The position numbers were made by a program, and so were the translations under genes. 64,000 nt of DNA, taken from NCBI RefSeq assembly GCF_040655735.1, contig NZ_JBFAKK010000008.1, positions 124,001 through 188,000 of the forward strand. Direction: 5' to 3'. A model generated the notes under the pieces. It saw nothing but the letters and a program-made list of their open reading frames with translations, made no database searches and was not told the origin of the DNA. The DNA comes from Phytomonospora sp040655735. GTDB lineage: Bacteria > Actinomycetota > Actinomycetes > Mycobacteriales > Micromonosporaceae. Shown here piece by piece: positions 1 through 7,993 of this stretch; the stretch's first letter is position 1, and each line of letters begins with the position of its first letter.

Positions 1-869
1 TGGTCGTCGCGGTCGGAGATGTCGAGGATGTACTGCGGCCGCACGCCTTCCTTGACGGCGACCGTGCGGAGCCTTCCGCTGATGCCGAAACGCAGCAGCA
101 GTCGGGCCACCTCGTCGAGCATCCGTCGGCTCGTCGAGGAGTAGTAGATCGTGCCACCGCGTCCGTTCTTGCCGACCTGCACCGACCCGTCGGTCGCCCA
201 CAGGTGGCGCAGGAAGAGCGCGACCTGCTCCTTCGGCAGGGAGAACACGCCGTCGGGGATGAACTTCTCGTGGGAGCGCAGTCCGAACAGGCCGAGACCG
301 TCGAGCCACGCGGCGATCGGGTTGCGCCTGCCACGTGCGAGCTTGAACGGCGCAGGGAGGCGCAGGGAGGTCGCCCGGGCGGCCTCATGTTCGTCGCGTA
401 CGCCCGTGATGCCGAAGTGCTTCGCGGCCTCGGTGACCGCCGTGAGGTTCTCCTCGTCGACGCTGGCGTAGCGGATCGGCTGTCCCTTGACGAAGGATCC
501 GTCGCCGAGGAGGTGGGCGAGCATGACGACTTCGGGTTCGGCCCAGGGAGTGATTCGCAGCGGCGGCGGGATGTGCCGGGGGACGGCGATGCGGGATCCG
601 ACGGTGAGTTCCCCGAGCGGCATCCAACCGTCGACGGTGAGAAGCGGGTGGTTCGCCGTGAGATCGACGGTGCGGCCCGAGGACATGGTGAGCCGGTAGG
701 CCTCTTTGCGCCCGCTGGAAAAGGCGTGGGTCAGTGTGCGGGGGACGAGCTTGAGTCGCTCGTCCAGGGCCCAGACGGGGATGTCACGGACCTCGCCGGC
801 CATGAGTTCGCCGATGGTGATCTCGGTGTTGGTGTCGGCGCGCATGAGGCGGGTGGAGGCGGTGACGCA
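1..869 (-). other. DnaB intein with LAGLIDADG homing endonuclease (N-terminal 289 residues)
   Basis: The intein starts at Cys402 of the DnaB precursor, directly after SDLRESG. This is a known DnaB insertion point, used by cyanobacterial and mycobacterial inteins. Splicing block A is CVTASTRLMRADTNTEI. Block B is recognisable as TANHPLLTVDGW, about 70 residues in, with the conserved Thr and His. Two dodecapeptide motifs of the LAGLIDADG/DOD type follow: LAHLLGDGSF near precursor residue 515 and LFLRHLWATDGSV near residue 616. Both keep the acidic residue used for DNA cleavage, so the endonuclease may be intact. Blocks F and G, with the C-terminal His-Asn, lie beyond base 1. Splicing competence therefore cannot be judged here. 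Confidence 0.93.
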
Positions 870-2072
870 GCCAGATTCACGTAGGTCCGACAGCTGCGGC
901 CGCTTGTCGGTGCGCTGCTCGGGACCACGGTTGAGCTGTGCGACGGCGATGACCGGGCACTCCAGCTCCTTGGCGAGCAGCTTGAGGCCTCGCGACAGTT
1001 CGGAGACCTCCTGCTGGCGGCTCTCGACGCGCTTGGGGGAGCTCATCAACTGGAGGTAGTCGACGATGATCAGCTTGAGGTCCTGGCGCTGCTTGAGGCG
1101 GCGGGCCTTGGCGCGGATCTCCATGAGGTTCATCGAGGGGCTGTCGTCGACGAACAGGGGCGCCTCGCTGATCTCGCCCATGCGGCGGGCGAGTTTCGTC
1201 CAGTCGTCGTCGGAGAGGTCCCCGGAGCGCAGGACGTGCAGGGGGACGCGGGTCTCGGCCGACAGCAACCGCATGACGATCTCGACCTTGCTCATTTCGA
1301 GCGAGAAGATCGCCGAGGCGAGGTTGTGGTGCAGCGACGCCGAGCGCATGAAGTCCATGGCGGCGGTCGACTTACCGGCACCGGGTCGTCCGGCGACGAT
1401 GACGAGCTGGCCGGGGTGGAGGCCGTTGATGAGCCGGTCGAGGTCGGTGAACCCGGTGGGGACGCCGGCCATGGTGCCGCGCGAGCCGATGGCCTCGATC
1501 TCGTCGAGGGTGGGCTGGAGCAGCTCGGCCAGCACCGAGTAGTCCTCGTTGACGCGGCGCTCGGTGACGTCGTAGACGGCCTGCTGGGCGAGGTCGACGA
1601 GGTCGTCGATGTCGCGTCCCTGCCCGTTGGCGCTGCCGTAGCCGAGCTGCACGATGCGGGTGCCGGCCTCGATGAGGCGGCGCAGGGTGGCGCGCTCGCT
1701 GACGATGCGCGCGTAGTACGACGCGTTGGCCGCGGTGGGGACCGAGGAGATCAGCGTGTGCAGGTAGGGCGCGCCGCCGATCTTGCCGATCTCGCCGGAG
1801 TTGGTGAGGGCGGCGGCGACGGTGACCGGGTCGGCGGGCTCGCCGCGGCCGTACATGTCGCAGATGACGTCGTAGATGAGGGCGTGCGCGGGCCGGTAGA
1901 AGTCGTTGGTGGTGAGGATCTCGACCACGTCGGCGACGGCGTCCTTGGACAGCAGCATGCCGCCCAGGACGCACTGCTCGGCCGCGATGTCCTGCGGCGG
2001 CGTGCGCTCGTAGTTTCCGTACTGCTCGGGCGGTGCGTCTTCGACGGACCGCACATCGTCGGTCAGTGCCAC
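1..2072 (-). CDS. dnaB: Replicative DNA helicase DnaB, N-terminal part, intein-interrupted (partial)
   Basis: This is the N-terminal part of the hexameric DnaB helicase, which unwinds DNA at the replication fork; the gene leaves the window at base 1. The DnaB N-terminal domain covers about residues 15-120 and contains PPQDIAAEQCVLGGML. The RecA-like motor follows with Walker A GRPGAGKS at residues 228-235. The helicase sequence reads through SDLRESG (395-401) and then switches at Cys402 to an intein. The GTG start at 2070-2072 is chosen because GGGAGG lies 7 nt upstream and the next residues match normal DnaB beginnings. The frame stays open for 690 codons to the edge. Only the part before the intein is helicase here; the C-terminal extein (expected to resume with SIEQDAD or similar) is outside. 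Identification is certain from the motifs. Confidence 0.96.
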   Translation of the reverse strand, partial: MALTDDVRSVEDAPPEQYGNYERTPPQDIAAEQCVLGGMLLSKDAVADVVEILTTNDFYRPAHALIYDVICDMYGRGEPADPVTVAAALTNSGEIGKIGGAPYLHTLISSVPTAANASYYARIVSERATLRRLIEAGTRIVQLGYGSANGQGRDIDDLVDLAQQAVYDVTERRVNEDYSVLAELLQPTLDEIEAIGSRGTMAGVPTGFTDLDRLINGLHPGQLVIVAGRPGAGKSTAAMDFMRSASLHHNLASAIFSLEMSKVEIVMRLLSAETRVPLHVLRSGDLSDDDWTKLARRMGEISEAPLFVDDSPSMNLMEIRAKARRLKQRQDLKLIIVDYLQLMSSPKRVESRQQEVSELSRGLKLLAKELECPVIAVAQLNRGPEQRTDKRPQLSDLRESGCVTASTRLMRADTNTEITIGELMAGEVRDIPVWALDERLKLVPRTLTHAFSSGRKEAYRLTMSSGRTVDLTANHPLLTVDGWMPLGELTVGSRIAVPRHIPPPLRITPWAEPEVVMLAHLLGDGSFVKGQPIRYASVDEENLTAVTEAAKHFGITGVRDEHEAARATSLRLPAPFKLARGRRNPIAAWLDGLGLFGLRSHEKFIPDGVFSLPKEQVALFLRHLWATDGSVQVGKNGRGGTIYYSSTSRRMLDEVARLLLRFGISGRLRTVAVKEGVRPQYILDISDRDD

Positions 2073-2211
2073 CTCGACGCCTCCCGTCTCGTGTGCCGCC
2101 CCGTATCCCGGTGTACGCCGCCCGTACGACAAGTTTCCGGGCAGGACACTGCACTGTACGAGCCCCGGGGCGGGCCCTCAAATCCTCCGGTGGACGAAGC
2201 TGTGGGCAACC

Positions 2212-2328
2212 TGTGGATAACCGCCCCCATGTTGTGCACAGTGCTGTGGACAACGTGTGGACAACGGCTGTGAAGAGTCTTCGACAGGCGTGTGAGCTGC
2301 TGTTTCGTTGTCCACCGCTTGTGGACGG
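2212..2328. promoter_or_regulatory. DnaA-box cluster upstream of dnaB
   Basis: The 349-bp gap between dnaB and the next gene holds a cluster of 9-mers like the DnaA box TTATCCACA/TTGTCCACA. TGTGGATAA at 2212-2220 is a perfect box on the opposite strand. TGTGGACAA at 2245-2253 and 2256-2264 are the GC-rich actinobacterial form, 11 bp apart. TTGTCCACC (2308-2316) and TGTGGACGG (2320-2328) are weaker matches. The cluster sits 140-256 bp upstream of the dnaB start, so DnaA could regulate dnaB or be titrated here. The rest of 2073-2421 holds no gene I can support. Confidence 0.7.
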
Positions 2329-2383
2329 AGAAAGTCGGCCACGTTGGCACACCTTCGGCGTGTCGTGTCCCACGCCGAGGGTA

Positions 2384-2401
2384 TTGGACCGCGCGATTCA
2401 A
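2384..2401. promoter_or_regulatory. Candidate operator of the TetR regulator at 2422
   Basis: TTGGACCGCGCGATTCAA is an imperfect palindrome ending 20 bp before the tetR start. The same pattern, TTG-x-ACCG-xx-CGAT-x-CAA, recurs at 3039-3056 before the MFS gene, with 14 of 18 positions shared. Two copies flanking the regulator gene argue for autoregulation plus control of the transporter. It is inferred from sequence only. Confidence 0.6.
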
Positions 2402-2421
2402 AACCTGGTAGCGTCCCCGCC

Positions 2422-2997
2422 ATGGGCAGGCCACGGCAGTTCAGTGAGGAGCGGGCGGTCGACGCGGCGATGCGCGTCTTCTGGTCGCAGGGTTACGAGG
2501 CGACCTCCACGGAGGCGCTGTGCACGGCCACCGGCCTCGGCCGCTCCTCCATCTACAACACCTTCCACAGCAAGCACGACCTGTTCGCCCGCGCTCTTGA
2601 GCACTACATCCAGCTGACCGCCGAGTCGCTGACCTCGGTCCTCGACGGCGAGGGCACGGTCCGCGAACGGCTGCGGCGGCTGCTCGACGTGATCGTCGCC
2701 GACGCCGTCGACTCCGGCCGCGACGGCTGCCTCGGCGTGAACTCGATGATCGAGCTCGGCCCGCGCGACGACGCCGTCGACGCGATGCTGCGCAAGGACA
2801 AGGAGTGGCGGATCGCGCTGCTGGCCGACGCGGTCCGCTCCGGGCAGCGCGACGGGGAGCTCGCCGCCGGGATGGACCCGGTGTCGGTGGCGCACTTCGT
2901 GCTGTCGGTGATCGGGGGGATCCGGGTGGCGGCGCGGTCGGGCAACGATCGCGCGGTCCTCCAGGGCATCGCCGACGTGGCGATGGCCGCCCTCTGA
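2422..2997 (+). CDS. TetR/AcrR-family transcriptional regulator
   Basis: This 191-residue protein has a TetR N-terminal helix-turn-helix at about residues 8-55. Its recognition-helix segment reads TGLGRSSIYNTFHSKHDLF, typical of the family. The remainder is the helical ligand-binding and dimer domain, with the GCLGVNSMIELG segment common in TetR proteins of the YxaF/LmrA type. The ATG at 2422 is chosen over upstream starts because MGRPRQFSEE is the usual beginning and the operator-like palindrome (2384-2401) would otherwise lie in the coding region. The MFS transporter gene follows after 76 bp, with a second copy of the palindrome in between. The protein is therefore probably a local repressor of the exporter. 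The ligand is unknown. Confidence 0.88.
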   Translation: MGRPRQFSEERAVDAAMRVFWSQGYEATSTEALCTATGLGRSSIYNTFHSKHDLFARALEHYIQLTAESLTSVLDGEGTVRERLRRLLDVIVADAVDSGRDGCLGVNSMIELGPRDDAVDAMLRKDKEWRIALLADAVRSGQRDGELAAGMDPVSVAHFVLSVIGGIRVAARSGNDRAVLQGIADVAMAAL

Positions 2998-3038
2998 CCA
3001 CCGGTCCGTGTGGACGGGTCCTCACGCCTGCCCAAATT

Positions 3039-3056
3039 TTGTACCGTTCGATCCAA
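3039..3056. promoter_or_regulatory. Second copy of the TetR operator, before the MFS gene
   Basis: TTGTACCGTTCGATCCAA matches the palindrome at 2384-2401 in 14 of 18 positions and lies 17 bp before the proposed TTG start of the transporter. The half-sites TTGxACCG and CGATxCAA are both kept. Confidence 0.6.
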
Positions 3057-3073
3057 TACTGATTGGGAAACCC

Positions 3074-4264
3074 TTGACCACCAGCAGAAAGATCCCCCTG
3101 GCCGTCTACGTCCTCGGCTTCGCGATCTTCGCCCAGGGCACCTCCGAACTGATGCTGTCCGGGCTGCTCCCCGCCGTCGCGGCCGACCTCGACGTCTCCA
3201 TCCCCGACGCCGGACTGCTCACCTCCGGCTTCGCCCTCGGCATGCTCGTCGGCGCGCCGGTCCTGGCCGTGGCGACGCTGCGGCTGCCCCGCCGCGCGAC
3301 GATGCTCGTGTTCCTCGCCGCCTTCGCGCTCTCCCACGTCGGCAGCGCCCTGGCTCCCGGTTACGGGTCGCTGCTGGCGCTGCGCGTCGTCGGTGCCTTC
3401 GCCTACGCCGGATTCTGGGCGGTCGCAGCGGTCACGACCGTGCGCCTGGCACCCGAGGGAAGCCGGGGCAAGGCGATGGCCGTGGTCACCGGCGGCCTCA
3501 CCATCGCCACGATCATCGGCGTCCCCGCCGGCACCTTCGTCGGCCAGCAGGTCGGCTGGCGCGCGGCGTTCTGGGCCGTGGCGGCGCTGACCGCGCTGTC
3601 GGCGATCCTGGTCATCACGACCGTCCCGGCCCGCACCGGCGCCGGAGAGACACCCCGCCTGCGCTCGGAACTGAAGGTCATGGCCAACCGCCGCCTGTGG
3701 ATCGCCTACGTCGCCACCGCCATGTCGGCCGGCTCGGTCACCGCGCTGTTCACCTACCTCGGCGCCATGCTGATCGGCACGACCGGCCTCGGCGAGTCGT
3801 GGGTGCCCATCGTGCTGCTGCTCTTCGGCCTCGGCTCACTGGCCGGCATCAGCCTCGGCGGGCGCTTCGCCGACCGCGCCGCCTTCGCCACCCTCACCGT
3901 CGGTTTCGCCGGCGTCGCGATCCTCGGCGCCCTGATCTACCTCACCGCGGCCAGCGCCGCCGCCGTCGTCGTGCTCATCGTCCTGCTCGGCGTGCTCGGC
4001 TTCATGACCAACCCGGCGGTCAACGTCCGCGTCTTCACCCTCGCCGGCGACGCCCCCACCCTCGCCGGCGCCACCAACATCGCCGCCTTCAACGTCGGCA
4101 TCACCCTCGGACCATGGCTCGCCGGCCTGCTCATCGACGGTGGCTTCGGCCTCGCCTCCCCCGCGCTGATCACCGTCGCCCTCGCCCTCGTCGGCGTCGC
4201 GGTGGTGGGCTGGTCGCGCTCCCTGCGCCACCACGACCCCGCGCCGGTGATGGCGGCGGCGTAA
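3074..4264 (+). CDS. MFS drug:H+ antiporter (DHA1, Cmx/AraJ-like)
   Basis: This 396-residue membrane protein looks like a 12-helix major facilitator of the drug/proton antiporter group. The opening AVYVLGFAIFAQGTSELMLSGLLP is characteristic of AraJ/Cmx-type exporters. Loop 2-3 contains LRLPRRATMLV, and motif C is represented by GLTIATIIGVPAGTFVGQQVGWRAAFW. The TTG at 3074 is the likely start. It follows the operator palindrome, and the protein then starts LTTSRKIPLAVYV like its relatives. An in-frame start at 3008 would add 22 residues encoded by the operator region. No strong ribosome site precedes the TTG. The neighbouring TetR gene and shared operator suggest inducible efflux of a small molecule, which I cannot name. 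Confidence 0.88.
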   Translation: MTTSRKIPLAVYVLGFAIFAQGTSELMLSGLLPAVAADLDVSIPDAGLLTSGFALGMLVGAPVLAVATLRLPRRATMLVFLAAFALSHVGSALAPGYGSLLALRVVGAFAYAGFWAVAAVTTVRLAPEGSRGKAMAVVTGGLTIATIIGVPAGTFVGQQVGWRAAFWAVAALTALSAILVITTVPARTGAGETPRLRSELKVMANRRLWIAYVATAMSAGSVTALFTYLGAMLIGTTGLGESWVPIVLLLFGLGSLAGISLGGRFADRAAFATLTVGFAGVAILGALIYLTAASAAAVVVLIVLLGVLGFMTNPAVNVRVFTLAGDAPTLAGATNIAAFNVGITLGPWLAGLLIDGGFGLASPALITVALALVGVAVVGWSRSLRHHDPAPVMAAA

Positions 4265-4376
4265 CGGCCCGGACACCTTCGGTCTCGGCTGCGCCTCAGC
4301 TCGGCCACGGCCGGAACCCGCTCGGCCGATGGCGGGTCGCATCCCCATGAGTCCATCGTGGACCAAGGAGGCTGCC

Positions 4377-5792
4377 ATGACCCGAACCCCGATCATCCGC
4401 GCCCTCGTCGCCGGAGCCGCGCTCGCCCTGCTGGCGGGCTGCTCCGGCGGCGGGGCCGGTGACGAGTCCGCGTCCGATACCCCGCCCGGCGACGACGGGC
4501 AGTCGACCTTCGCCGTCGACATCGACACCGCCTCGTACGACTACACCGCCAGGCAGCTCGAAGGCGGGAGACTCCCCGACCCGGCGGAGGTCCGGCCCGA
4601 GGAGTTCGTCAACGCCTTCCACCAGGACTACCCCGAGCCCGCCGGCGACGGCATCACCGTCAGCGGCGACGGGACGCGCCCGCCCGCCTGGTACGACAGC
4701 TCGCCCAACGCGCGGATCATGCGCGTCGGCCTCAAGACCAAGGCGGAGGCCGAGGGCGAGCGCCCGCCGGCGGCGTTGACCTTCGTGGTCGACGTGTCGG
4801 GTTCGATGCGTGATCCCGGGAAACTCGACCTGGTGCAGGACGCGCTGCACCACTTGGTCGACGAGTTGCGGGAGTCGGACTCGGTGGCGCTGGTGGCCTA
4901 CTCGGAGTCGGCGGAGGTGCTGCGGGAGATGACGCCGGTGAAGGATCGCGAGGTGCTGCACGAGGCGGTCGACGCGTTGTCGACCGACAGCGCGACCGAC
5001 CTGGAGGAGGGGCTGGTCACCGGGTACGAGGTGGCGCGGCGGGCGTTCGTGGCGGGTGCGGTCAACCGGGTGATCCTGTTGTCGGACGGGCTGGCGAACA
5101 CGGGGTCGACGACGGCGGGGGCGATCTTGGAGCAGGTCGCGACGGAGGCGTCGGACGGGATCGCGCTGCTGTGCGTGGGTGTGGGCACCGAGTACGGGGA
5201 CGCGCTGATGGAGCAGCTGGCCGACAACGGCGACGGGTTCGCGGTGTACGTGTCGAAGGAGGAGCAGGCGCGGGAGCTGTTCGTGACGCGGTTGGCGGCG
5301 ACGCTGACGGTGCGGGCGCGTGACGTGAAGGTGCAGGTGACCTTCGACGAGGAGAACGTGGAGTCCTACCGGCTGATCGGTTTCGAGAACCGGGCGGTGG
5401 CCGATCAGGACTTCCGCGATGACTCCGTCGACGGCGGGGAGATGGGGCCGGGGCACGCGGTGACGGCGTTGTACGAGCTCGTGTTGCGTGAGGGCGCTTC
5501 GGGTTCGGTGGCGGCGGTGAGCGTGCGGTGGCTGTCGCCGGCCGACCGGGGTTCGGAGGAGGTCGCCGCGACGGTGGGTGTGGCCGACCTGGACCGCGAC
5601 TGGGCCTCGGCGGCGCCGAGGCTGCGGGTTTCCCTCGTGGCGGGGGCGTTCGCGAAGGTTCTTCGCGGCGACGGGGGCCGGGCGTGGCTGCCGTCGCTGG
5701 AGGAGGATGCGGGCGCGCTGTTCGCCGCGACGGAGGACGCGCAGGTGAAGCGGCTGGGCGAGCTGATCGCCAAGGCGCGGAAGCTGGGTTAG
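4377..5792 (+). CDS. Von Willebrand factor A-domain lipoprotein (YfbK-like)
   Basis: A 471-residue exported lipoprotein. The signal peptide ends in the lipobox LLAGC (Cys at about residue 21) and is followed by a Gly/Ser/Asp-rich linker. An N-terminal region (FAVDIDTASYDYTARQLEGG) typical of YfbK-type proteins precedes the VWA domain at about 135-300. The metal-ion-dependent adhesion site DVSGSM is intact and the later LLSDGLANTG is the conserved second acidic loop. The C-terminal part corresponds to the region found after VWA in YfbK relatives. AAGGAGG at 4364-4370 sets the ATG start. The gene ends in a 4-bp overlap with the convergent TetR gene. The role at the cell surface is unknown; metal-dependent protein binding is inferred from the domain. 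Confidence 0.88.
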   Translation: MTRTPIIRALVAGAALALLAGCSGGGAGDESASDTPPGDDGQSTFAVDIDTASYDYTARQLEGGRLPDPAEVRPEEFVNAFHQDYPEPAGDGITVSGDGTRPPAWYDSSPNARIMRVGLKTKAEAEGERPPAALTFVVDVSGSMRDPGKLDLVQDALHHLVDELRESDSVALVAYSESAEVLREMTPVKDREVLHEAVDALSTDSATDLEEGLVTGYEVARRAFVAGAVNRVILLSDGLANTGSTTAGAILEQVATEASDGIALLCVGVGTEYGDALMEQLADNGDGFAVYVSKEEQARELFVTRLAATLTVRARDVKVQVTFDEENVESYRLIGFENRAVADQDFRDDSVDGGEMGPGHAVTALYELVLREGASGSVAAVSVRWLSPADRGSEEVAATVGVADLDRDWASAAPRLRVSLVAGAFAKVLRGDGGRAWLPSLEEDAGALFAATEDAQVKRLGELIAKARKLG

Positions 5793-6367
5793 GGACGGCC
5801 GTCGAGGAGGTCGTCGAGGCCCGCCTTGACGCGCTCGACGGTCCAGCCGGCGCGCAGGCGGTGGGCGAGCAGCGGGGCGGCCATGGGGGCGAGGAGGGCG
5901 TCGGCGAGGAAGGGCGCGTCGGCGCCGGGCCGTGCTTCGGCGAGGAGCACGGTGAGGTGGGTGGTGTAGGCGTCGTAGGCGCCGCCGAAGCGGGCGAAGG
6001 GCGCGGCGGTCTCGGCCATGAGGAGCAGGTCGAGCTGCTCGGCGGTGCGGTCGGCGAGGGCGTGGAGGAAGGCGCGGACGCGGTCGGCGGCGGGGGCGCC
6101 GGGGCCCAGGGGTGGGGGGCCTTCGAGGAAGGCGGTCTGGAAGAGGCGCTCGCGGCCGTCGATGAGGGCGTAGGCGAGGCCGGAGCGGTCGCCGAAGCGG
6201 CGGTAGAGGGTGCCGACGCCGACTCCCGCGGCGGCGGCGACGTCGGCCATGGCGAGGGCGTCGACGCCGTGTCTGGTGACGATGTCGTTGGCGGCCGCGA
6301 GGATCTTGGCGCGGTTGCGGGCCGCGTCGGTGCGTTCGGGGCGGCCTGGCCGGGTGACGGCGTTCAC
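5789..6367 (-). CDS. TetR/AcrR-family regulator of the divergent SDR gene
   Basis: A 192-residue TetR protein. The DNA-binding domain lies at about residues 10-60, with MADVAAAAGVGVGTLYRRFGDRSGLAYALI as the clear helix-turn-helix and following turn. The C-terminal domain is helical and unassigned. The GTG start at 6365-6367 is chosen because the reading frame upstream runs through the operators and lacks family similarity. The gene is divergent from an SDR oxidoreductase with 82 bp between starts. Two near-perfect dyads in that gap (6397-6410 and 6423-6436) are the probable operators. Repression of both genes is the simplest reading. Confidence 0.88.
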   Translation of the reverse strand: MNAVTRPGRPERTDAARNRAKILAAANDIVTRHGVDALAMADVAAAAGVGVGTLYRRFGDRSGLAYALIDGRERLFQTAFLEGPPPLGPGAPAADRVRAFLHALADRTAEQLDLLLMAETAAPFARFGGAYDAYTTHLTVLLAEARPGADAPFLADALLAPMAAPLLAHRLRAGWTVERVKAGLDDLLDGRP

Positions 6368-6389
6368 GGGGTCAGGGTACCGCCGGGAC

Positions 6390-6436
6390 TTGCAGGCGGA
6401 ATAGATTCCGTTTAGAGTCAAGCGGAATCCATTCCG
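6390..6436 (+). promoter_or_regulatory. Promoter with paired CGGAAT-N2-ATTCCG operators
   Basis: Two 14-bp dyads, CGGAATAGATTCCG (6397-6410) and CGGAATCCATTCCG (6423-6436), have identical 6-bp arms and centres 26 bp apart. A possible promoter for the SDR gene is TTGCAG (6390-6395), a 17-bp spacer, then TAGAGT (6413-6418). The first dyad would lie in the spacer and the second just after the -10 box, a classic repressor arrangement. Confidence 0.68.
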
Positions 6437-6449
6437 ATTGGAGCACCTC

Positions 6450-7178
6450 ATGGCCCGCAAAGTCGCCCTGATCACCGGCGGGAGCCGGGGAATCGGCGCC
6501 GCCATCGCCCGCCGCTTCGCCCCCACGCACGACGTCGTGATCACCTACGTCGGCGCCACCGAACGCGCCGAAGCCCTCGTCGAGGAACTGCACGCCACCG
6601 GCGCGCGGGCCCTCGCCGTGCGGACCGAGGCCGCCGACGCCGCCGACCTCCGCGCCGCCGTCGACCGCACGGTCGCCGAGTTCGGCCACGTCGACGTCGT
6701 CGTCGGCAACGCGGGCATCGCGCCCTATGGCCCGCTTGCGGACGTGACCCTCGACGAGGTCGACCGGACACTGGCGATCCATGCCCGCGCCTCCTTCCTC
6801 CTCGCCCAAGCCGCCGCCCCCCACATCCCCGACGGCGGCCGCATCGTGTTCATCGGCAGCAGCCTCGCCGACCGCGTCCCCTACGCCGGCTGGTCGCTGT
6901 ACGCGATGAGCAAATCGGCCCTCTCCGGCCTCGCCAAGGGCCTCGCCCGCGACCTGGGCCCACGAGGAATCACGGTGAACGTCGTGGCTCCGGGGTCCAC
7001 GGACACCGAGATGAACCCGTCCGACGGACCCGACGCCGACGAGGAGCGCTCGTTCACGGCCCTCGGGCGGTACTGCTCCCCCGACGACATCGCCGCGACT
7101 GTTGCACACCTCGCGGGGGACGGGGGACGGATGATCACCGGCGCGGTGCTGGCGGTGGACGCGGGGGTAACGGCTTAG
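6450..7178 (+). CDS. Short-chain dehydrogenase/reductase
   Basis: A 242-residue classical SDR. The NAD(P)-binding motif TGGSRGIG is near residues 10-17, GNAGIAPYG is the NAG motif, IGSS holds the catalytic Ser, and YAMSK is the catalytic Tyr-x3-Lys. LGPRGITVNVVAPG is the usual post-catalytic segment. Arg after TGGS hints at NADPH, but this is weak. The ATG at 6450 follows GGAG (6440-6443) at a good distance; the earlier in-frame start at 6438 lies on the second operator. It is probably induced when the divergent TetR protein binds its ligand, perhaps a carbonyl compound that the enzyme reduces. The substrate is not evident. Confidence 0.9.
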   Translation: MARKVALITGGSRGIGAAIARRFAPTHDVVITYVGATERAEALVEELHATGARALAVRTEAADAADLRAAVDRTVAEFGHVDVVVGNAGIAPYGPLADVTLDEVDRTLAIHARASFLLAQAAAPHIPDGGRIVFIGSSLADRVPYAGWSLYAMSKSALSGLAKGLARDLGPRGITVNVVAPGSTDTEMNPSDGPDADEERSFTALGRYCSPDDIAATVAHLAGDGGRMITGAVLAVDAGVTA

Positions 7179-7248
7179 GAAGGGCAAAGGGCACCAGAGC
7201 GCCGGCCGAGGTGGAGCCAGGGTGGCCCGGCCGGAGGCCAAGGCGAAG

Positions 7249-7262
7249 CCCCCGGCCGGGGG
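7249..7262. terminator. GC-rich palindrome after the SDR gene
   Basis: CCCCCGGCCGGGGG is a perfect 14-bp palindrome followed by TTGACCTT, in the 159-bp gap after the SDR gene. It could form a stem or cruciform and may end transcription. There is no T-run, so this is tentative. Nothing else is recognisable in 7179-7337. Confidence 0.35.
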
Positions 7263-7337
7263 TTGACCTTAGGAGGTCGGGGACACACGACCGAGCCCCC
7301 GGCCGCCTCCCAAGCCACCCCCACTACCCTCCGCCCC

Positions 7338-7949
7338 ATGCCACTCGACCCCGAAGCGTTCCACGCCCACGCCCTCGCCGCCGCCGACGCCGACCACCGC
7401 CTCCCCCTGGCCCGCATGACGTCGTGGGACATCAGCCCCTTCGAACCCGACGGCCTTCGCGTGTCTCCCCTGCGCCCGCCCGTCCTCCCCGAGGCGGCAC
7501 GGCACGGCGAGGACCCCGCCGACTGCCGCCCCTGCCGCAACCGCGACGAGGGCATCTGGTTCAACGACCACTGGCGCCTGGAGCGGGTCAAAGGGGTCGG
7601 CGTGCCCCTGGTCCTCATGCTCTACCCGCGCGACCACCACGACATGGCCGACCTGCCCGACGACCTCGCCGCCGAGCTGGGCCTGCTCAGCACCCGCCTG
7701 GTCCGACACGTGCAAGCCCTGCCGTACATTGCGCGGGCCCACGTCTACCGCATCGGCGACGGCGCCGCTCACCTGCACGTCTGGTTCTTCGCCCGCCCCG
7801 CCGGCATGGGCCAGCTCTTCGGGTCGTGGCTGCCGGTGTGGGACGACCTGCTCCCGGAGTACCCCGCGGAGGTCGCCGACGCCGACGCCGCGCTCGTCGC
7901 CGAGGCCCTGATCGCCTCCCACGGTGGCCGCCGGACGCCGGCCCCCTAG
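7338..7949 (+). CDS. HIT-like domain protein
   Basis: A 203-residue protein related to the histidine-triad superfamily of nucleotide hydrolases and transferases. The key segment is HLHVWFF at about residues 145-151, a HxHxx variant of the triad in which the third His is missing. A CRPC pair near residue 57, followed by GIWFNDHWRLERV, resembles the zinc-binding start of HIT/GalT-type domains. RDHHDMADLPDDLAAELG matches the P-R-x-H-x3-L-x-D-L turn of HIT proteins. The start ATG at 7338 gives the conserved beginning; upstream codons are G/C-rich linker. The missing third His makes classical nucleotidyl hydrolysis uncertain. It stands alone between an SDR and a WYL regulator. Confidence 0.72.
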   Translation: MPLDPEAFHAHALAAADADHRLPLARMTSWDISPFEPDGLRVSPLRPPVLPEAARHGEDPADCRPCRNRDEGIWFNDHWRLERVKGVGVPLVLMLYPRDHHDMADLPDDLAAELGLLSTRLVRHVQALPYIARAHVYRIGDGAAHLHVWFFARPAGMGQLFGSWLPVWDDLLPEYPAEVADADAALVAEALIASHGGRRTPAP

Positions 7950-7993
7950 ACCGGCGGTGGGGATCACCCGGTCCCCGCGGTCCCCAGCAGGAA

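Noticed and set aside
1236..2273. Long plus-strand open frame opposite dnaB
   Set aside because: It is antisense to certain dnaB coding sequence and has Gly/Asp/Val-rich shadow composition typical of high-GC DNA.
2212..2328. Chromosomal origin of replication
   Set aside because: Boxes are present, but dnaA and dnaN are not nearby, there is no AT-rich unwinding stretch, and the boxes are few compared with actinobacterial oriC.
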